Below, in pieces: positions 24,006 to 32,410 of a stretch of 38,588 nucleotides of DNA. The stretch is from a virus, in IMG/VR virus record IMGVR_UViG_3300010151_000038, positions 1 through 38,588 of that record; one strand, given 5' to 3'. Within the stretch, counting starts at the first letter, position 1, and every line of letters starts with the position of its first letter. The translations under genes and the position numbers were made by a program. The notes beneath the pieces are model-generated. The model ran no database searches. It had not been told where the DNA came from and saw only the letters and a program-made list of their open reading frames with translations.

Positions 24006-24171
24006 AATAGGAAGCCTTGTTGCAACAGAACATCTATCTAAGGCTGTCTTACTCTCTAAAACTCCCTCAGCAGCTACAGTATATGTAGTAGAAAGCCCAC
24101 ATAATGATGACCAGTACTATTTAGGTAAACACTTATGGTCATTGTCAACCGAAGTAAAGGAAATAAAATGA
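23896..24171 (+). CDS. hypothetical protein in overlapping frame
   Basis: This 91-residue protein begins inside the preceding gene (110-base overlap). It has a GAGG about eleven bases before the ATG. The part beyond the overlap reads as a good protein, GYVYLAKIKIGSLVATEHLS, then AATVYVVESPHNDDQYYLGK. Its stop overlaps the next ATG as ATGA, which supports real translation. If the early part were not used, an internal start would be needed, and none is obvious. A programmed frameshift from the preceding gene is an alternative. Confidence 0.55.
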   Translation: MKKSVKQLTTKEMVKRALKNKPKWKPAKGYVYLAKIKIGSLVATEHLSKAVLLSKTPSAATVYVVESPHNDDQYYLGKHLWSLSTEVKEIK

Positions 24172-24590
24172 ATATTAATGATGAGATTAAACACTTAGTA
24201 TGTCCAGCATGTGGATATAATTATTTCAAGAAAAAGAACTACGGACAAGAAACTGCTAGGTTGATGAATAATAGATTTAAAAGTGCGAAACAATCTATAT
24301 CTAAGATTTCTAAATTAATAAGAGAGAATGTCCCTACTGATAGCACCAGAAGTGCATTTTATTATTTCCTATTAGGTATTAAAGACTGTACTGACGGTGA
24401 AGTATTATGGGGTATAGATATGTTCTATAAAGGAAGACACTATAATCAAGGCAAAGGATATAAATACTTACAAAGCATAATTAAAAATAGAAACAAAAAC
24501 TTAGTAAAAATAGCGGAAAACGAGAGGAAAAGGATTGGCACGGCGCCACCGCTAGTAGAATCAATAACAAAAGGAGAGAATAATGAGTGA
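24168..24590 (+). CDS. hypothetical protein with N-terminal CxxC
   Basis: The start is the ATG at 24168, behind AAAGGAA and overlapping the previous stop. An earlier in-frame ATG would add eleven residues within the previous gene. The 140-residue product begins with VCPACGYNYFKKK, one half of a zinc knuckle, and goes on with basic helices (RFKSAKQSISKISKLIREN). No second CxxC pair was seen. It may bind nucleic acid. It overlaps the next gene by eight bases. Confidence 0.6.
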   Translation: MNINDEIKHLVCPACGYNYFKKKNYGQETARLMNNRFKSAKQSISKISKLIRENVPTDSTRSAFYYFLLGIKDCTDGEVLWGIDMFYKGRHYNQGKGYKYLQSIIKNRNKNLVKIAENERKRIGTAPPLVESITKGENNE

Positions 24591-25365
24591 TTACGAGAGA
24601 GCATTGTTTCCAATAAAGGAAGCAGCGGTTACATTTGATACACCACAAGGAGATGTCCCAACTGACTATAAACTAATAGTGAGAGAAGATAAGAACCAAA
24701 TTCTTAGTTGTATGACAAATGAATATAAAGTAGTAAAGAATGAAACAATCCTTAAATATGCATTACCTGTTATACAAAAAGCAGGTGGTAGATTTAAAGA
24801 ATGTATGACATTTGCTAATGGAGCAAGGACTACTATGACATGGCATTTCCCAAAAGAGAAGGTTAAAGTTAGTGAAAATGACCTTCTAACTCCAGAGATT
24901 ATCATTAAGAATAGCTATGATGGTAGTGTAGGAGTAAACATAATGGCAGGGGCCTTTAGATTAGTATGTAGTAATGGTATGATTATAGGAGTAATATCCT
25001 CTGATTATAAAAATAAACATAGTATCTACAATCCAGCCTTAGACGATATTGAAGGTATCATTAAAGAGACCATTGAATCTACCAAGAATATCTTTACAGA
25101 AGAGTTCCCTGTATTAATTAACAATAATATTAAGGAAAATCATATAGTAGATTTCTTAAAAATGTTTCCAATCCAAACAAATAGCATAGTTACACAAAGA
25201 CTGATTGCAGATAGACCTAAGACATTCTGGGACTTATTCAATGTAGGGACTAATGTCACATCTCATCATATGAATAGAGATGCTGAGTCAACTCATAAGT
25301 TAGAAGATAGGCTATACAAAGCAGTTAAAAGCATGGCTCTCAGGGAAGATAAAGCAATTGCCTAG
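24583..25365 (+). CDS. DUF932-type phage protein
   Basis: This 260-residue protein matches the DUF932 (phage/plasmid-like, TIGR03299-type) family by the phrases MTNEYKVVKNETILKYALPV near residue 45 and GAFRLVCSNGMIIG near 120. The second is the hallmark Arg-Leu-Val-Cys-Asn segment of the family. The biochemical role of the family is unknown, though members are frequent in phage and plasmid replication regions. Its ribosome site is AAAGGAG. Its end overlaps the methyltransferase start by eight bases, so both are probably made together. Confidence 0.75.
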   Translation: MSDYERALFPIKEAAVTFDTPQGDVPTDYKLIVREDKNQILSCMTNEYKVVKNETILKYALPVIQKAGGRFKECMTFANGARTTMTWHFPKEKVKVSENDLLTPEIIIKNSYDGSVGVNIMAGAFRLVCSNGMIIGVISSDYKNKHSIYNPALDDIEGIIKETIESTKNIFTEEFPVLINNNIKENHIVDFLKMFPIQTNSIVTQRLIADRPKTFWDLFNVGTNVTSHHMNRDAESTHKLEDRLYKAVKSMALREDKAIA

Positions 25366-26197
25366 TGTAGACTGGTATGACTGCCCAGTAGTGATACCTT
25401 ACTATGGGGGTAAGTACGAACTTTCTCGGAGGTTAGTTCCAATGCTTGCCCCTCATAGTAGATATATAGAGATGTTTGCTGGTGGATTGTCGATGTTCTT
25501 CAGAAAACCCAAAGCCAAGTGGAATGTGTTGAACGATAAAGACAATGACATAGTAAATCTATATATGACAGTCATTTATGAGATTGATACATTGATAGAT
25601 ACTCTATTTTGGCTTCCGAAATCCCGTCATTTATTCTTAAATTTCAGAGAGGAATTAAGGGATAATAAGATAAATATCCCTGACCCTGTTCGAGCCGCTA
25701 AATACTTCTATTGTATAAGACAGAGTTTTAACAAACTTATCAATACACCATTTAGTAAGAATAAAGACATGGTCAAAGACTGGGATAAGGAGTTGAGATA
25801 TTCTCGGAAAGCAATAGGCGGAGCGACATTAGAGAATCTTGACTTTGAAGAACTAGTAGATAAATACCCACCGACAAAAGATGACTTTTGGTATTTAGAC
25901 CCTCCGTATTTCATAGCAACTGATAAGGCTAAAGAAGGTAGAGACTATTATAGACAGTGTTTTGAATCAGAAGACCATAAAAGGCTTAGAGACTGTGTTA
26001 AGAGGATACACGACTCAGGAGCTAACTTTATGATTAGTTATGATTATAGACCTGAGGTATTAGAATATTATAGTGATTATGATATAATTACTTTAAATCT
26101 AAGATACACAGGAGCAACAGGAACGGCAAGAGAGAAGGAAAGAAAAGAGTATGTAGTAATGAACTACAAACCGAGAGAACAAATAACCATATTTTAG
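25358..26197 (+). CDS. Dam-type (D12 class) N6-adenine DNA methyltransferase
   Basis: This 279-residue enzyme methylates adenine in DNA using SAM. The family motifs are YYGGK (15-19), the SAM-binding FAGGLS (40-45), NDKDNDIVNLY (59-69) and the catalytic DPPY (181-184), followed by MISYDYRPEV in the target region. It begins with TTG at 25358, since no ATG lies before the first motif. A GGGAAG site stands ten bases upstream, and the start lies inside the DUF932 gene. No restriction enzyme gene is next to it, so protection of phage DNA or marking for replication is more likely than a restriction-modification pair. The target sequence cannot be told. Confidence 0.88.
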   Translation: MPSVDWYDCPVVIPYYGGKYELSRRLVPMLAPHSRYIEMFAGGLSMFFRKPKAKWNVLNDKDNDIVNLYMTVIYEIDTLIDTLFWLPKSRHLFLNFREELRDNKINIPDPVRAAKYFYCIRQSFNKLINTPFSKNKDMVKDWDKELRYSRKAIGGATLENLDFEELVDKYPPTKDDFWYLDPPYFIATDKAKEGRDYYRQCFESEDHKRLRDCVKRIHDSGANFMISYDYRPEVLEYYSDYDIITLNLRYTGATGTAREKERKEYVVMNYKPREQITIF

Positions 26198-26207
26198 GAG
26201 AGAGATA

Positions 26208-27527
26208 ATGAATGATGAAATAAAAGCACTGCCTAGCGCAGTTGAAGCTGAAAAAGCATTACTAGGATGTATGATTTCTGGAGGTGCTCGTGAACAAGAA
26301 ATAGGTTTAGCATGGATAAGAGATGATAAGGCTTTCTATGACAAATCCTGCAAGAAAGTATGGAAAGCAGTAAAGAGTCTATACAAAAATAATATAGAGA
26401 TAGATTTTATTACATTAAATGATAAAGTAAAAGACAACACAGGAGAAACCGAGGCTTACTTTATTACAGGTTTAGCAGAATCAGTACCAACAACAGCAAA
26501 TGTTGAGCAATATGCAAGGATTGTTTGGGAAAAGTTCATACAAAGAGAAACTGCCAAATCTGCATCAAAGCTAGTAGACGCATCTTATGATGATTATGAT
26601 GAAGTAGGTAAGATATTAGATGAACATACAAGGCTTCTTAACGAATTAAAAGATGTACAACCATCTAAGAATAGAGATATTGAAGACCTAGTTGATGAGA
26701 TGAAAAATACAGTACATGAAGGGACTAATATAATACCATTTAATAAAGGATATTTAGATTTCTCTGCAGGTGGGATGACTAGGAAAGAGATTACAGTATT
26801 AGGTGGAAGACCTGGACATGGAAAAACAACTCTTGTAGTTAATATGATAAGAGGTTTAATTGCTCAAGGGTATCGTGTAATGATGTTTAATAGAGAGATG
26901 AGCAATACTGAAATGTTAAAGAAATTAGTTGTGATGGAAAGTAAGTCACTAGAGTATAGCAATATCAGAGCAAATGCAGTTGTCGATGAGACTAAAAGAG
27001 AATTTGATAGAATGGCTGAGAATATAAAAAGCAACTATAAAAACTTAATGATGTATGACACAATTAGAGATTTGGATGACACATTAAGAGAAATATCAAA
27101 GCATAGACCAGATGTTGTATTAGATGATTACATACAATTAATACAAGCCAATGGAGTAAAGGATGGCAGGAGATTTGAAATTGAGAAAATTATGCAAGAA
27201 TATAAATGGATATGTAAAACAGAGAATTGTAGTGCATTATTAGTATCTCAGTTAAATAGAGAAATTGAAAAGAGGTTAGACCCTAGGCCCAGAATGAGTG
27301 ATTACGCAGAATCAGGTGTAATTGAACAAACTGCAGAAACAGCTATGTTTGTATTCTATGGATATAGTTTTGACCATAGTAAATTTAATGAACATCAAGC
27401 AGAGATTATTGTAAGCAAATCAAGGTATGGAAAGATTGGTACACATAGAGTAGGATTTAATGGTAATAGATGTAAATTCTACATGAATCACGATATGGCT
27501 AAGGGAGATGGAAAAGGAAGCTCATAA
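26208..27527 (+). CDS. dnaB: replicative DNA helicase, DnaB type
   Basis: This 439-residue hexameric helicase unwinds the replication fork. The N-terminal domain opens with the typical LPSAVEAEKALLGCMISGG. The ATPase core has Walker A GGRPGHGKTT (199-208), a Walker B VVLDDYIQL (303-311), and the SQLNREIEKR segment (H4-type) before DYAESGVIEQTAETAMFVFY. Length and order are those of DnaB. No fused primase domain is seen, so it is not a T7-type primase-helicase. Its ribosome site is TAGGAGAG. Confidence 0.92.
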   Translation: MNDEIKALPSAVEAEKALLGCMISGGAREQEIGLAWIRDDKAFYDKSCKKVWKAVKSLYKNNIEIDFITLNDKVKDNTGETEAYFITGLAESVPTTANVEQYARIVWEKFIQRETAKSASKLVDASYDDYDEVGKILDEHTRLLNELKDVQPSKNRDIEDLVDEMKNTVHEGTNIIPFNKGYLDFSAGGMTRKEITVLGGRPGHGKTTLVVNMIRGLIAQGYRVMMFNREMSNTEMLKKLVVMESKSLEYSNIRANAVVDETKREFDRMAENIKSNYKNLMMYDTIRDLDDTLREISKHRPDVVLDDYIQLIQANGVKDGRRFEIEKIMQEYKWICKTENCSALLVSQLNREIEKRLDPRPRMSDYAESGVIEQTAETAMFVFYGYSFDHSKFNEHQAEIIVSKSRYGKIGTHRVGFNGNRCKFYMNHDMAKGDGKGSS

Positions 27528-27831
27528 CCATAACTGTTGGGACTGCGCATACAGAAAAGACTCTCAACTATCATTGTTTGGGAAGTGTTATTATTTCGTT
27601 GAACTTAATAAAGAACCAAAGGATATTCATGAAGGTATCATTGATAAAGGATGTAAGTTTTTTGTGTGGGTAAAAGATAATAAAGCAGACAGAATCATAA
27701 GACACATAGTTAAAGTTTTTAAAGGTGAACTATTGAAAAATAAAAACCCAAGACAGGTATCGTTGGGATTCCAAAAGAAAAGAAAGTATAAAGACACTAG
27801 GCATAAATATGGTGAAAGGAAAGATTGGTGA
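27508..27831 (+). CDS. small four-cysteine protein
   Basis: This 107-residue protein overlaps the helicase gene end by 20 bases, with a GGAG site there. Four cysteines at 10, 13, 27 and 49 (NHNCWDCAYR, FGKCYYF, DKGCKFF) make a probable zinc site. The C-terminal 30 residues are very basic (KKRKYKDTRHKYGERKDW), fitting a nucleic-acid-binding accessory protein. It is coupled to the resolvase gene by a GTGA overlap. Confidence 0.65.
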   Translation: MEKEAHNHNCWDCAYRKDSQLSLFGKCYYFVELNKEPKDIHEGIIDKGCKFFVWVKDNKADRIIRHIVKVFKGELLKNKNPRQVSLGFQKKRKYKDTRHKYGERKDW

Positions 27832-28325
27832 CAATAATAGGAATTGACCCTGGCAAAGGTGGAGCAATAAGTGTTTACAGCAATGGTATCAACAGAGCTG
27901 CAAAGTGTCCCAACAGTACAGCAAAGATGGCGGATATAATATCGAGTATTAAGAACACACATTACATAGATGGAGAAGGACAATGTATAGCATACATAGA
28001 ACAAGTACACGCCTTCCCAACAGATGGTAGGTCATCAGCTTTTAAGTTTGGAGTAAACTATGGTGAGTGGTTAGGGATACTAGCCGCTTATAGAACTCTT
28101 ACAATAATGGTATCACCACAGAGATGGCAAAAATATTGGAAGGATAAACTAGGTATTACATTTCCAAAAGACAAGCAAGATAGGAAAAGAGCAATAAAGG
28201 AAATAGCAATGAAGTATACTGATGAGAAGGTTACACTTTACAACGCAGACTCTATACTTATAACAATGTATGGAGTAGAGAATGCTGCAGAGGACTTAAT
28301 AAAACTAGAAATGGAGAAAAAATGA
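27828..28325 (+). CDS. RuvC-like Holliday junction resolvase
   Basis: This 165-residue protein has the RNase H-fold pattern of RuvC: D7 in IIGIDPGKGGA, E58 in IAYIEQVHAFP, and acidic residues in the C-terminal part, KDKQDRKRAIKEIA and NADSILI (D141). It should cut branched DNA before packaging or during recombination, together with the annealase and nuclease. The start chosen is GTG at 27828, which overlaps the previous TGA and stands seven bases after AAAGGA. A TTG one codon earlier is also possible. The length is normal for phage RuvC-like enzymes. Confidence 0.85.
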   Translation: MTIIGIDPGKGGAISVYSNGINRAAKCPNSTAKMADIISSIKNTHYIDGEGQCIAYIEQVHAFPTDGRSSAFKFGVNYGEWLGILAAYRTLTIMVSPQRWQKYWKDKLGITFPKDKQDRKRAIKEIAMKYTDEKVTLYNADSILITMYGVENAAEDLIKLEMEKK

Positions 28326-28555
28326 GAGAAGACAAGAAATTGGAAATAATCAGAGACTGGGAAATCGGATACTTCCCAATCATAAAGATGTACAGAGAAA
28401 CTATACTATGTTGGATAGAACAAAGGTTTTATAGAATATCATTATTAATGGGTATACTATGGATACAATTAGAAATGTCAAGAAACAAATCTAACATAAG
28501 TATTGGGATGTATAAACTACATATAACATGTGGATTCGGGATAGACTATGAGTGA
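28322..28555 (+). CDS. hypothetical small protein
   Basis: This 77-residue protein overlaps the resolvase end by four bases (ATGA). It has a hydrophobic and aromatic middle (RISLLMGILWIQLEM) too short for a clear membrane helix, and a basic, charged start. No family is recognised. A shorter gene starts inside its end. Confidence 0.5.
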   Translation: MREDKKLEIIRDWEIGYFPIIKMYRETILCWIEQRFYRISLLMGILWIQLEMSRNKSNISIGMYKLHITCGFGIDYE

Positions 28556-28658
28556 GAAAGAGGAATTAAAAGAACTCATAGTAGAATTATCAAAACTATT
28601 AGAAAAGATGCAATTTGTTTTAGATAAGATTGGAAGACTAGTGTCCTCTTACTCCTAG
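28548..28658 (+). CDS. 36-residue helical protein, last rightward gene
   Basis: The ATG at 28548 overlaps the end of the previous gene by eight bases. The product (MSEKEELKELIVELSKLLEK and on) is a regular amphipathic helix of coiled-coil type, which argues for real coding despite its size. The end of the gene lies within the loop region of the hairpin at 28633-28676. Its function is unknown. Confidence 0.5.
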   Translation: MSEKEELKELIVELSKLLEKMQFVLDKIGRLVSSYS

Positions 28659-28676
28659 GTTCCATACCTAGTCTTC
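28633..28676 (+). other. hairpin spanning the end of the last early gene
   Basis: GAAGACTAG (28633-28641) and CTAGTCTTC (28668-28676) are perfectly complementary over nine pairs, enclosing 26 bases that contain the stop codon of the 36-codon gene. There is no T-run after it. It may protect the 3' end or act with the terminator that follows. Confidence 0.45.
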
Positions 28677-28685
28677 TATAAGATA

Positions 28686-28722
28686 GCGCAGGTGGCTTAA
28701 TTGCTGCCTGCGTTATTTTTTT
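28686..28722 (+). terminator. rho-independent terminator of the rightward block
   Basis: CGCAGGTGGC (28687-28696) pairs with GCTGCCTGCG (28703-28712) over ten positions with two G-U pairs and a TTAATT loop. GTTA and seven T follow. It lies where the two blocks meet, and its T-run overlaps the stop codon of the leftward gene. On the other strand no T-run follows the stem, so it mainly stops rightward transcription. Confidence 0.8.
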
Positions 28723-31700
28723 AGTCATCATTCAAAATTTCGTATACTTCTTCAGCACTTCCTGCTGCCTCTTTAATAGGAGTAGGTAGATACTGTTGTA
28801 TACCTCTATACATATTACCATAAAAATCAGCAATCAACTGCCATGCACTAACAACAATGCCAGGGAAGTAATCTCTTAGTACATCTTCTACTGCATCATC
28901 TTCCTCATCTCTGTTAAGCATATCTAAAGCAAACATACCTATCCATAGTAAATGTAATGTTCTAGTTAATAAAGGACTTGCCAATCCAAATACACCTCTT
29001 TGAGTGATAGGATTCCCAAATCCAAACTTCTTAGCTAATTTTACTCCCATCCTCCATACACCATATGTAGGAGTTTTATAAAACATAGCTACTGACATTA
29101 GAGATGCTAGACCCCTTATAACCATCATATTAGTAGCTCTATCTAAATTCTTATCATCTAGCTCCTTGTTCATATTAAGATATTTTGCTAATTTTTGATA
29201 CCTCTTACTCAATAGTCCTGGTGCCCTAACCATTTTCTTTAATATTTGAAGAGACATTCTTGGAGCTAGTGTTGCCCATCCTCCTATTGCATCGTACTTA
29301 CCTGATAAAGCTGCCCCCCTAAGAGTTTCATGCTCAAGTATAATTTCATTCCAGTCATATTGTTTCCATTGTAGATATGTTCCAGATGTTCCACCTCTAA
29401 ACATTTTAGCTAGCATAGGCTTAGTAAACCCAAAAAGGTTATAATATACATATAGCCTACCCATTCTAACTGCCGCAGGAGAGTCAGTATATTTCCACTT
29501 CCTACCTGCAGGAGGCTTTTTAACCCTACCTAATTCATCAGCTTTATAAAACCCTGATAGTGTAGCCTCTTCTCTCATTTGCTGTTCAGAGCCCTTCATA
29601 GTAACAAATGGTTTTAAAATTCCCAACCAAAACCAATCAATCTTCCATTTAACTAACCTATTTATATGTCTTCTAGTAAGCCCCATCCTCAATTCAGAGA
29701 ACTGTTTCCTTAATAACTTCTTATCTTTAGACTCACCACTTACAATATCAAATAATAGAGTCTTAATTCTTCTTAACTCTTGAGTCTCTATCTTCTCCCC
29801 AGAACTTCTTTCAGCAGCTGAGGCTATCATTTTATCCCAACCTTTACTATTTGTCATCCACCCTTTAAGAGATGTTGCCTTCATTAAAGCAGCTATATCT
29901 TTAAAAGGTAGTAGTGCATCTTTTACCCCAGTGTCCCCTGCAGCTAAACCCATAGTAAGCATATCAATGAAAGCATTAAATGGTTCAGTTACACCAGTTT
30001 CGTGTATTTGCTGTTTTAACTCATCTGCACTGTGATTAGCATCCCCATGCTCAAGAGCCTGAACAGCGTTCCACCAAGGTTCTATACCATAATTAACTAA
30101 TTGTGATACCCTCTGAAAGTTATTTGTTATAGATGTCCATGTACCAAGATTCATACCAGTCTTTAAACCTCTCCACATCAGATTAACATCCCTTACATCT
30201 TGAGCATCCCATTGCCCAGATAGAAAAGATGCTACATTTTCATCAGAAGTGTCAAACCATAGAAACTGTGATTCAATATCTATATGTCCAGTAGAAGCCT
30301 TAGTCTGGTCTACTAAAAATTGAACAAGAGGAGGGTTTTCGTGTACTGCTAGTATAGTTTTTAGAAGCTGAGTCTTCAATCTAGTATACTCTATTGTTCT
30401 CATAGCCTGGTCAACATATTGGTTATGGACATCTCTAGTTTTTATTCTTTGCTTTTTATCTGCAAATAGAGTCCTACCTTTGCCAGCTACTATCTTATCT
30501 GATAATTGCATAGACCTACGACCATCTTCAGAATTATAGTCACCATAGAGCCTATTCTTCATATGCTCTACTATCTCATCATAATGAGCCAACCTTTCCT
30601 CTATTAATGATATATCTTCTAGGGCCTCAGATTTTTCCCCACTATCAGCATCCTCAGATTCAAGTATATTCTTTGAGTCTTCTAAGTGAGCTTCCATCTC
30701 AGGTATATGTGATTTTTCGATAGAAGATATAGCTTCCTGTAACATTCCCTTATATATAATATCTTCATACTTAACATGTCCCCAACTCCATCTAGATACC
30801 TTTCTTATAAATGAATTAGCACCTACAAAATTACCTTCACTATCCTCTCTTAGATTATACTCTAACCCACCAATTTCATCAACCTTATTAAGGACAGCTT
30901 CTAAATCTTCTGCAGAGTATCCAGCCTCAACTAGTTGGTCAGCTACTCTATTAAAGTGGTCTCCAAAATCAAGCATAGTATCCTTATATTCCTTTTTTAA
31001 TACTTGATTAAAGAAGGCTTCAGACCATTCCCTCTGTTTCTCTAAAGTATCCCACATAGCTACCATCCATTTTTTAGGAGGTTGATATGTAGTATCCTCA
31101 TATTGTATGCCATATGTCCAATCATTCCACTTTCTCTTAGGCATCATAGTACCTGGTATAGGGTCAAACGGGTAAGGAACATCAGACTGTGCAGTATAAA
31201 ATCCTTCTTCAAGACCATTTTGTTTTAAATGAGAAATAAGATTCTTTTCAGTTAATCCTTTATTTGTCCGAATATCATTTAAAAATGTAGTTACATCATC
31301 AGGTATTCTATACACAAGATATGCATTTTCATTCTCACCAGGGTATTCTGCTTTCAGTAAAGTCCCATCATCTATTTGAGCATCTCTAACATTCTTTAAA
31401 GCAGCCTTAGGTTTCTCCTCTTGGTGTAATGGTATAAGAACATATTGCTCTCCCCCTTCACCTATAGTATGTCTTTCAGACTCCGTAGCTAACTGTTTAA
31501 AGAAACTTTTACCTTTCCAAGAATTTCTCCAAGCCTGAAACTCCTTTGGAGTCGTTGGTATTTGACCAGGTATAATATTTCTAGCCTCAGTATGCATTAA
31601 CTCATCAAAAAACTGCGCTATTGCTAAACCAGTATGTTTCTTATTAAGTCCAGGCACTTGTCCGTGAGCAATTAATGAAGTTAGTTCATCAGTTATACCC

Positions 31701-32410
31701 CTAAGATTAAAAGTACTCTTCTTACCAGTAGTAGGGTCAATAACACTTTCTTTCCATTTAAACCCTTCCATTAAATACATATCTAATACTTCTTGTGACA
31801 TCTGTACCAATTTGGTAGCACTACCAGTTGGGTCTAATGATGCAGCTACTATGCCAGGGGCCTTCATTTGTTGTTCAAATTTAGTTAGACCTAGCTCTTT
31901 CTTTATCTGACTAACAGCCATCTTTTCCCATTTTGATACCTTCAGTCTAATATATTTTATCTTACCAGCATCCCAATCCGCAATGTTATTTAAACCAGAC
32001 ATTTCTACGCCTTTTGCTCTATGCTTATATACTGACTGTCCATATGCTCCCTCAATAACACTTTGTATATAATTAACTCTTTCATCTATAAATTGGTTAG
32101 GAGTAACAGTTACAGGGACAGACTCTAATAGTCTCTTTGAACTGTCAAGTAAATAGTTATATAGTTTTAAGTGTTCATTATATCTCTTCTTTTCTATTTT
32201 CGCTAAGGCTAGATTTTGTCTTTTCTCAGTTGGGGTCTTAGCATCTTTAGACCTTTGAAGGAATATTTTTGTACTATCAAATGGAAGTTCTATTATATCA
32301 GTTACACCATCATCAATACCAGCCATTATAGTCTTTATAGAGGCATCATCTATCTCCATAGCTAGTCTTTTAAACTCACAATTTGTAAATGGATTTTTAC
32401 TTTTAGCCAT
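28721..32410 (-). CDS. giant late protein, probable internal virion/ejection protein
   Basis: The start is the ATG at 32410, overlapping the TAA of the preceding giant gene as TAATG. A TTG 12 bases earlier is less likely. The 1229-residue product is mostly helical and charged in its first 900 residues, with one acidic coiled-coil part (HIPEMEAHLEDSKNILESED). The C-terminal 250 residues carry three hydrophobic helices (IRGLASLMSVAMFY, PLLTRTLHLLWIGMFALDML, FPGIVVSAWQLIADFYG). Large proteins of this type in podoviruses are packaged in the head and pass into the cell with the DNA, and the hydrophobic end fits membrane passage. No enzymatic motif was recognised. It is coupled to the RNA polymerase-like gene. 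Confidence 0.65.
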   Translation of the reverse strand: MAKSKNPFTNCEFKRLAMEIDDASIKTIMAGIDDGVTDIIELPFDSTKIFLQRSKDAKTPTEKRQNLALAKIEKKRYNEHLKLYNYLLDSSKRLLESVPVTVTPNQFIDERVNYIQSVIEGAYGQSVYKHRAKGVEMSGLNNIADWDAGKIKYIRLKVSKWEKMAVSQIKKELGLTKFEQQMKAPGIVAASLDPTGSATKLVQMSQEVLDMYLMEGFKWKESVIDPTTGKKSTFNLRGITDELTSLIAHGQVPGLNKKHTGLAIAQFFDELMHTEARNIIPGQIPTTPKEFQAWRNSWKGKSFFKQLATESERHTIGEGGEQYVLIPLHQEEKPKAALKNVRDAQIDDGTLLKAEYPGENENAYLVYRIPDDVTTFLNDIRTNKGLTEKNLISHLKQNGLEEGFYTAQSDVPYPFDPIPGTMMPKRKWNDWTYGIQYEDTTYQPPKKWMVAMWDTLEKQREWSEAFFNQVLKKEYKDTMLDFGDHFNRVADQLVEAGYSAEDLEAVLNKVDEIGGLEYNLREDSEGNFVGANSFIRKVSRWSWGHVKYEDIIYKGMLQEAISSIEKSHIPEMEAHLEDSKNILESEDADSGEKSEALEDISLIEERLAHYDEIVEHMKNRLYGDYNSEDGRRSMQLSDKIVAGKGRTLFADKKQRIKTRDVHNQYVDQAMRTIEYTRLKTQLLKTILAVHENPPLVQFLVDQTKASTGHIDIESQFLWFDTSDENVASFLSGQWDAQDVRDVNLMWRGLKTGMNLGTWTSITNNFQRVSQLVNYGIEPWWNAVQALEHGDANHSADELKQQIHETGVTEPFNAFIDMLTMGLAAGDTGVKDALLPFKDIAALMKATSLKGWMTNSKGWDKMIASAAERSSGEKIETQELRRIKTLLFDIVSGESKDKKLLRKQFSELRMGLTRRHINRLVKWKIDWFWLGILKPFVTMKGSEQQMREEATLSGFYKADELGRVKKPPAGRKWKYTDSPAAVRMGRLYVYYNLFGFTKPMLAKMFRGGTSGTYLQWKQYDWNEIILEHETLRGAALSGKYDAIGGWATLAPRMSLQILKKMVRAPGLLSKRYQKLAKYLNMNKELDDKNLDRATNMMVIRGLASLMSVAMFYKTPTYGVWRMGVKLAKKFGFGNPITQRGVFGLASPLLTRTLHLLWIGMFALDMLNRDEEDDAVEDVLRDYFPGIVVSAWQLIADFYGNMYRGIQQYLPTPIKEAAGSAEEVYEILNDD

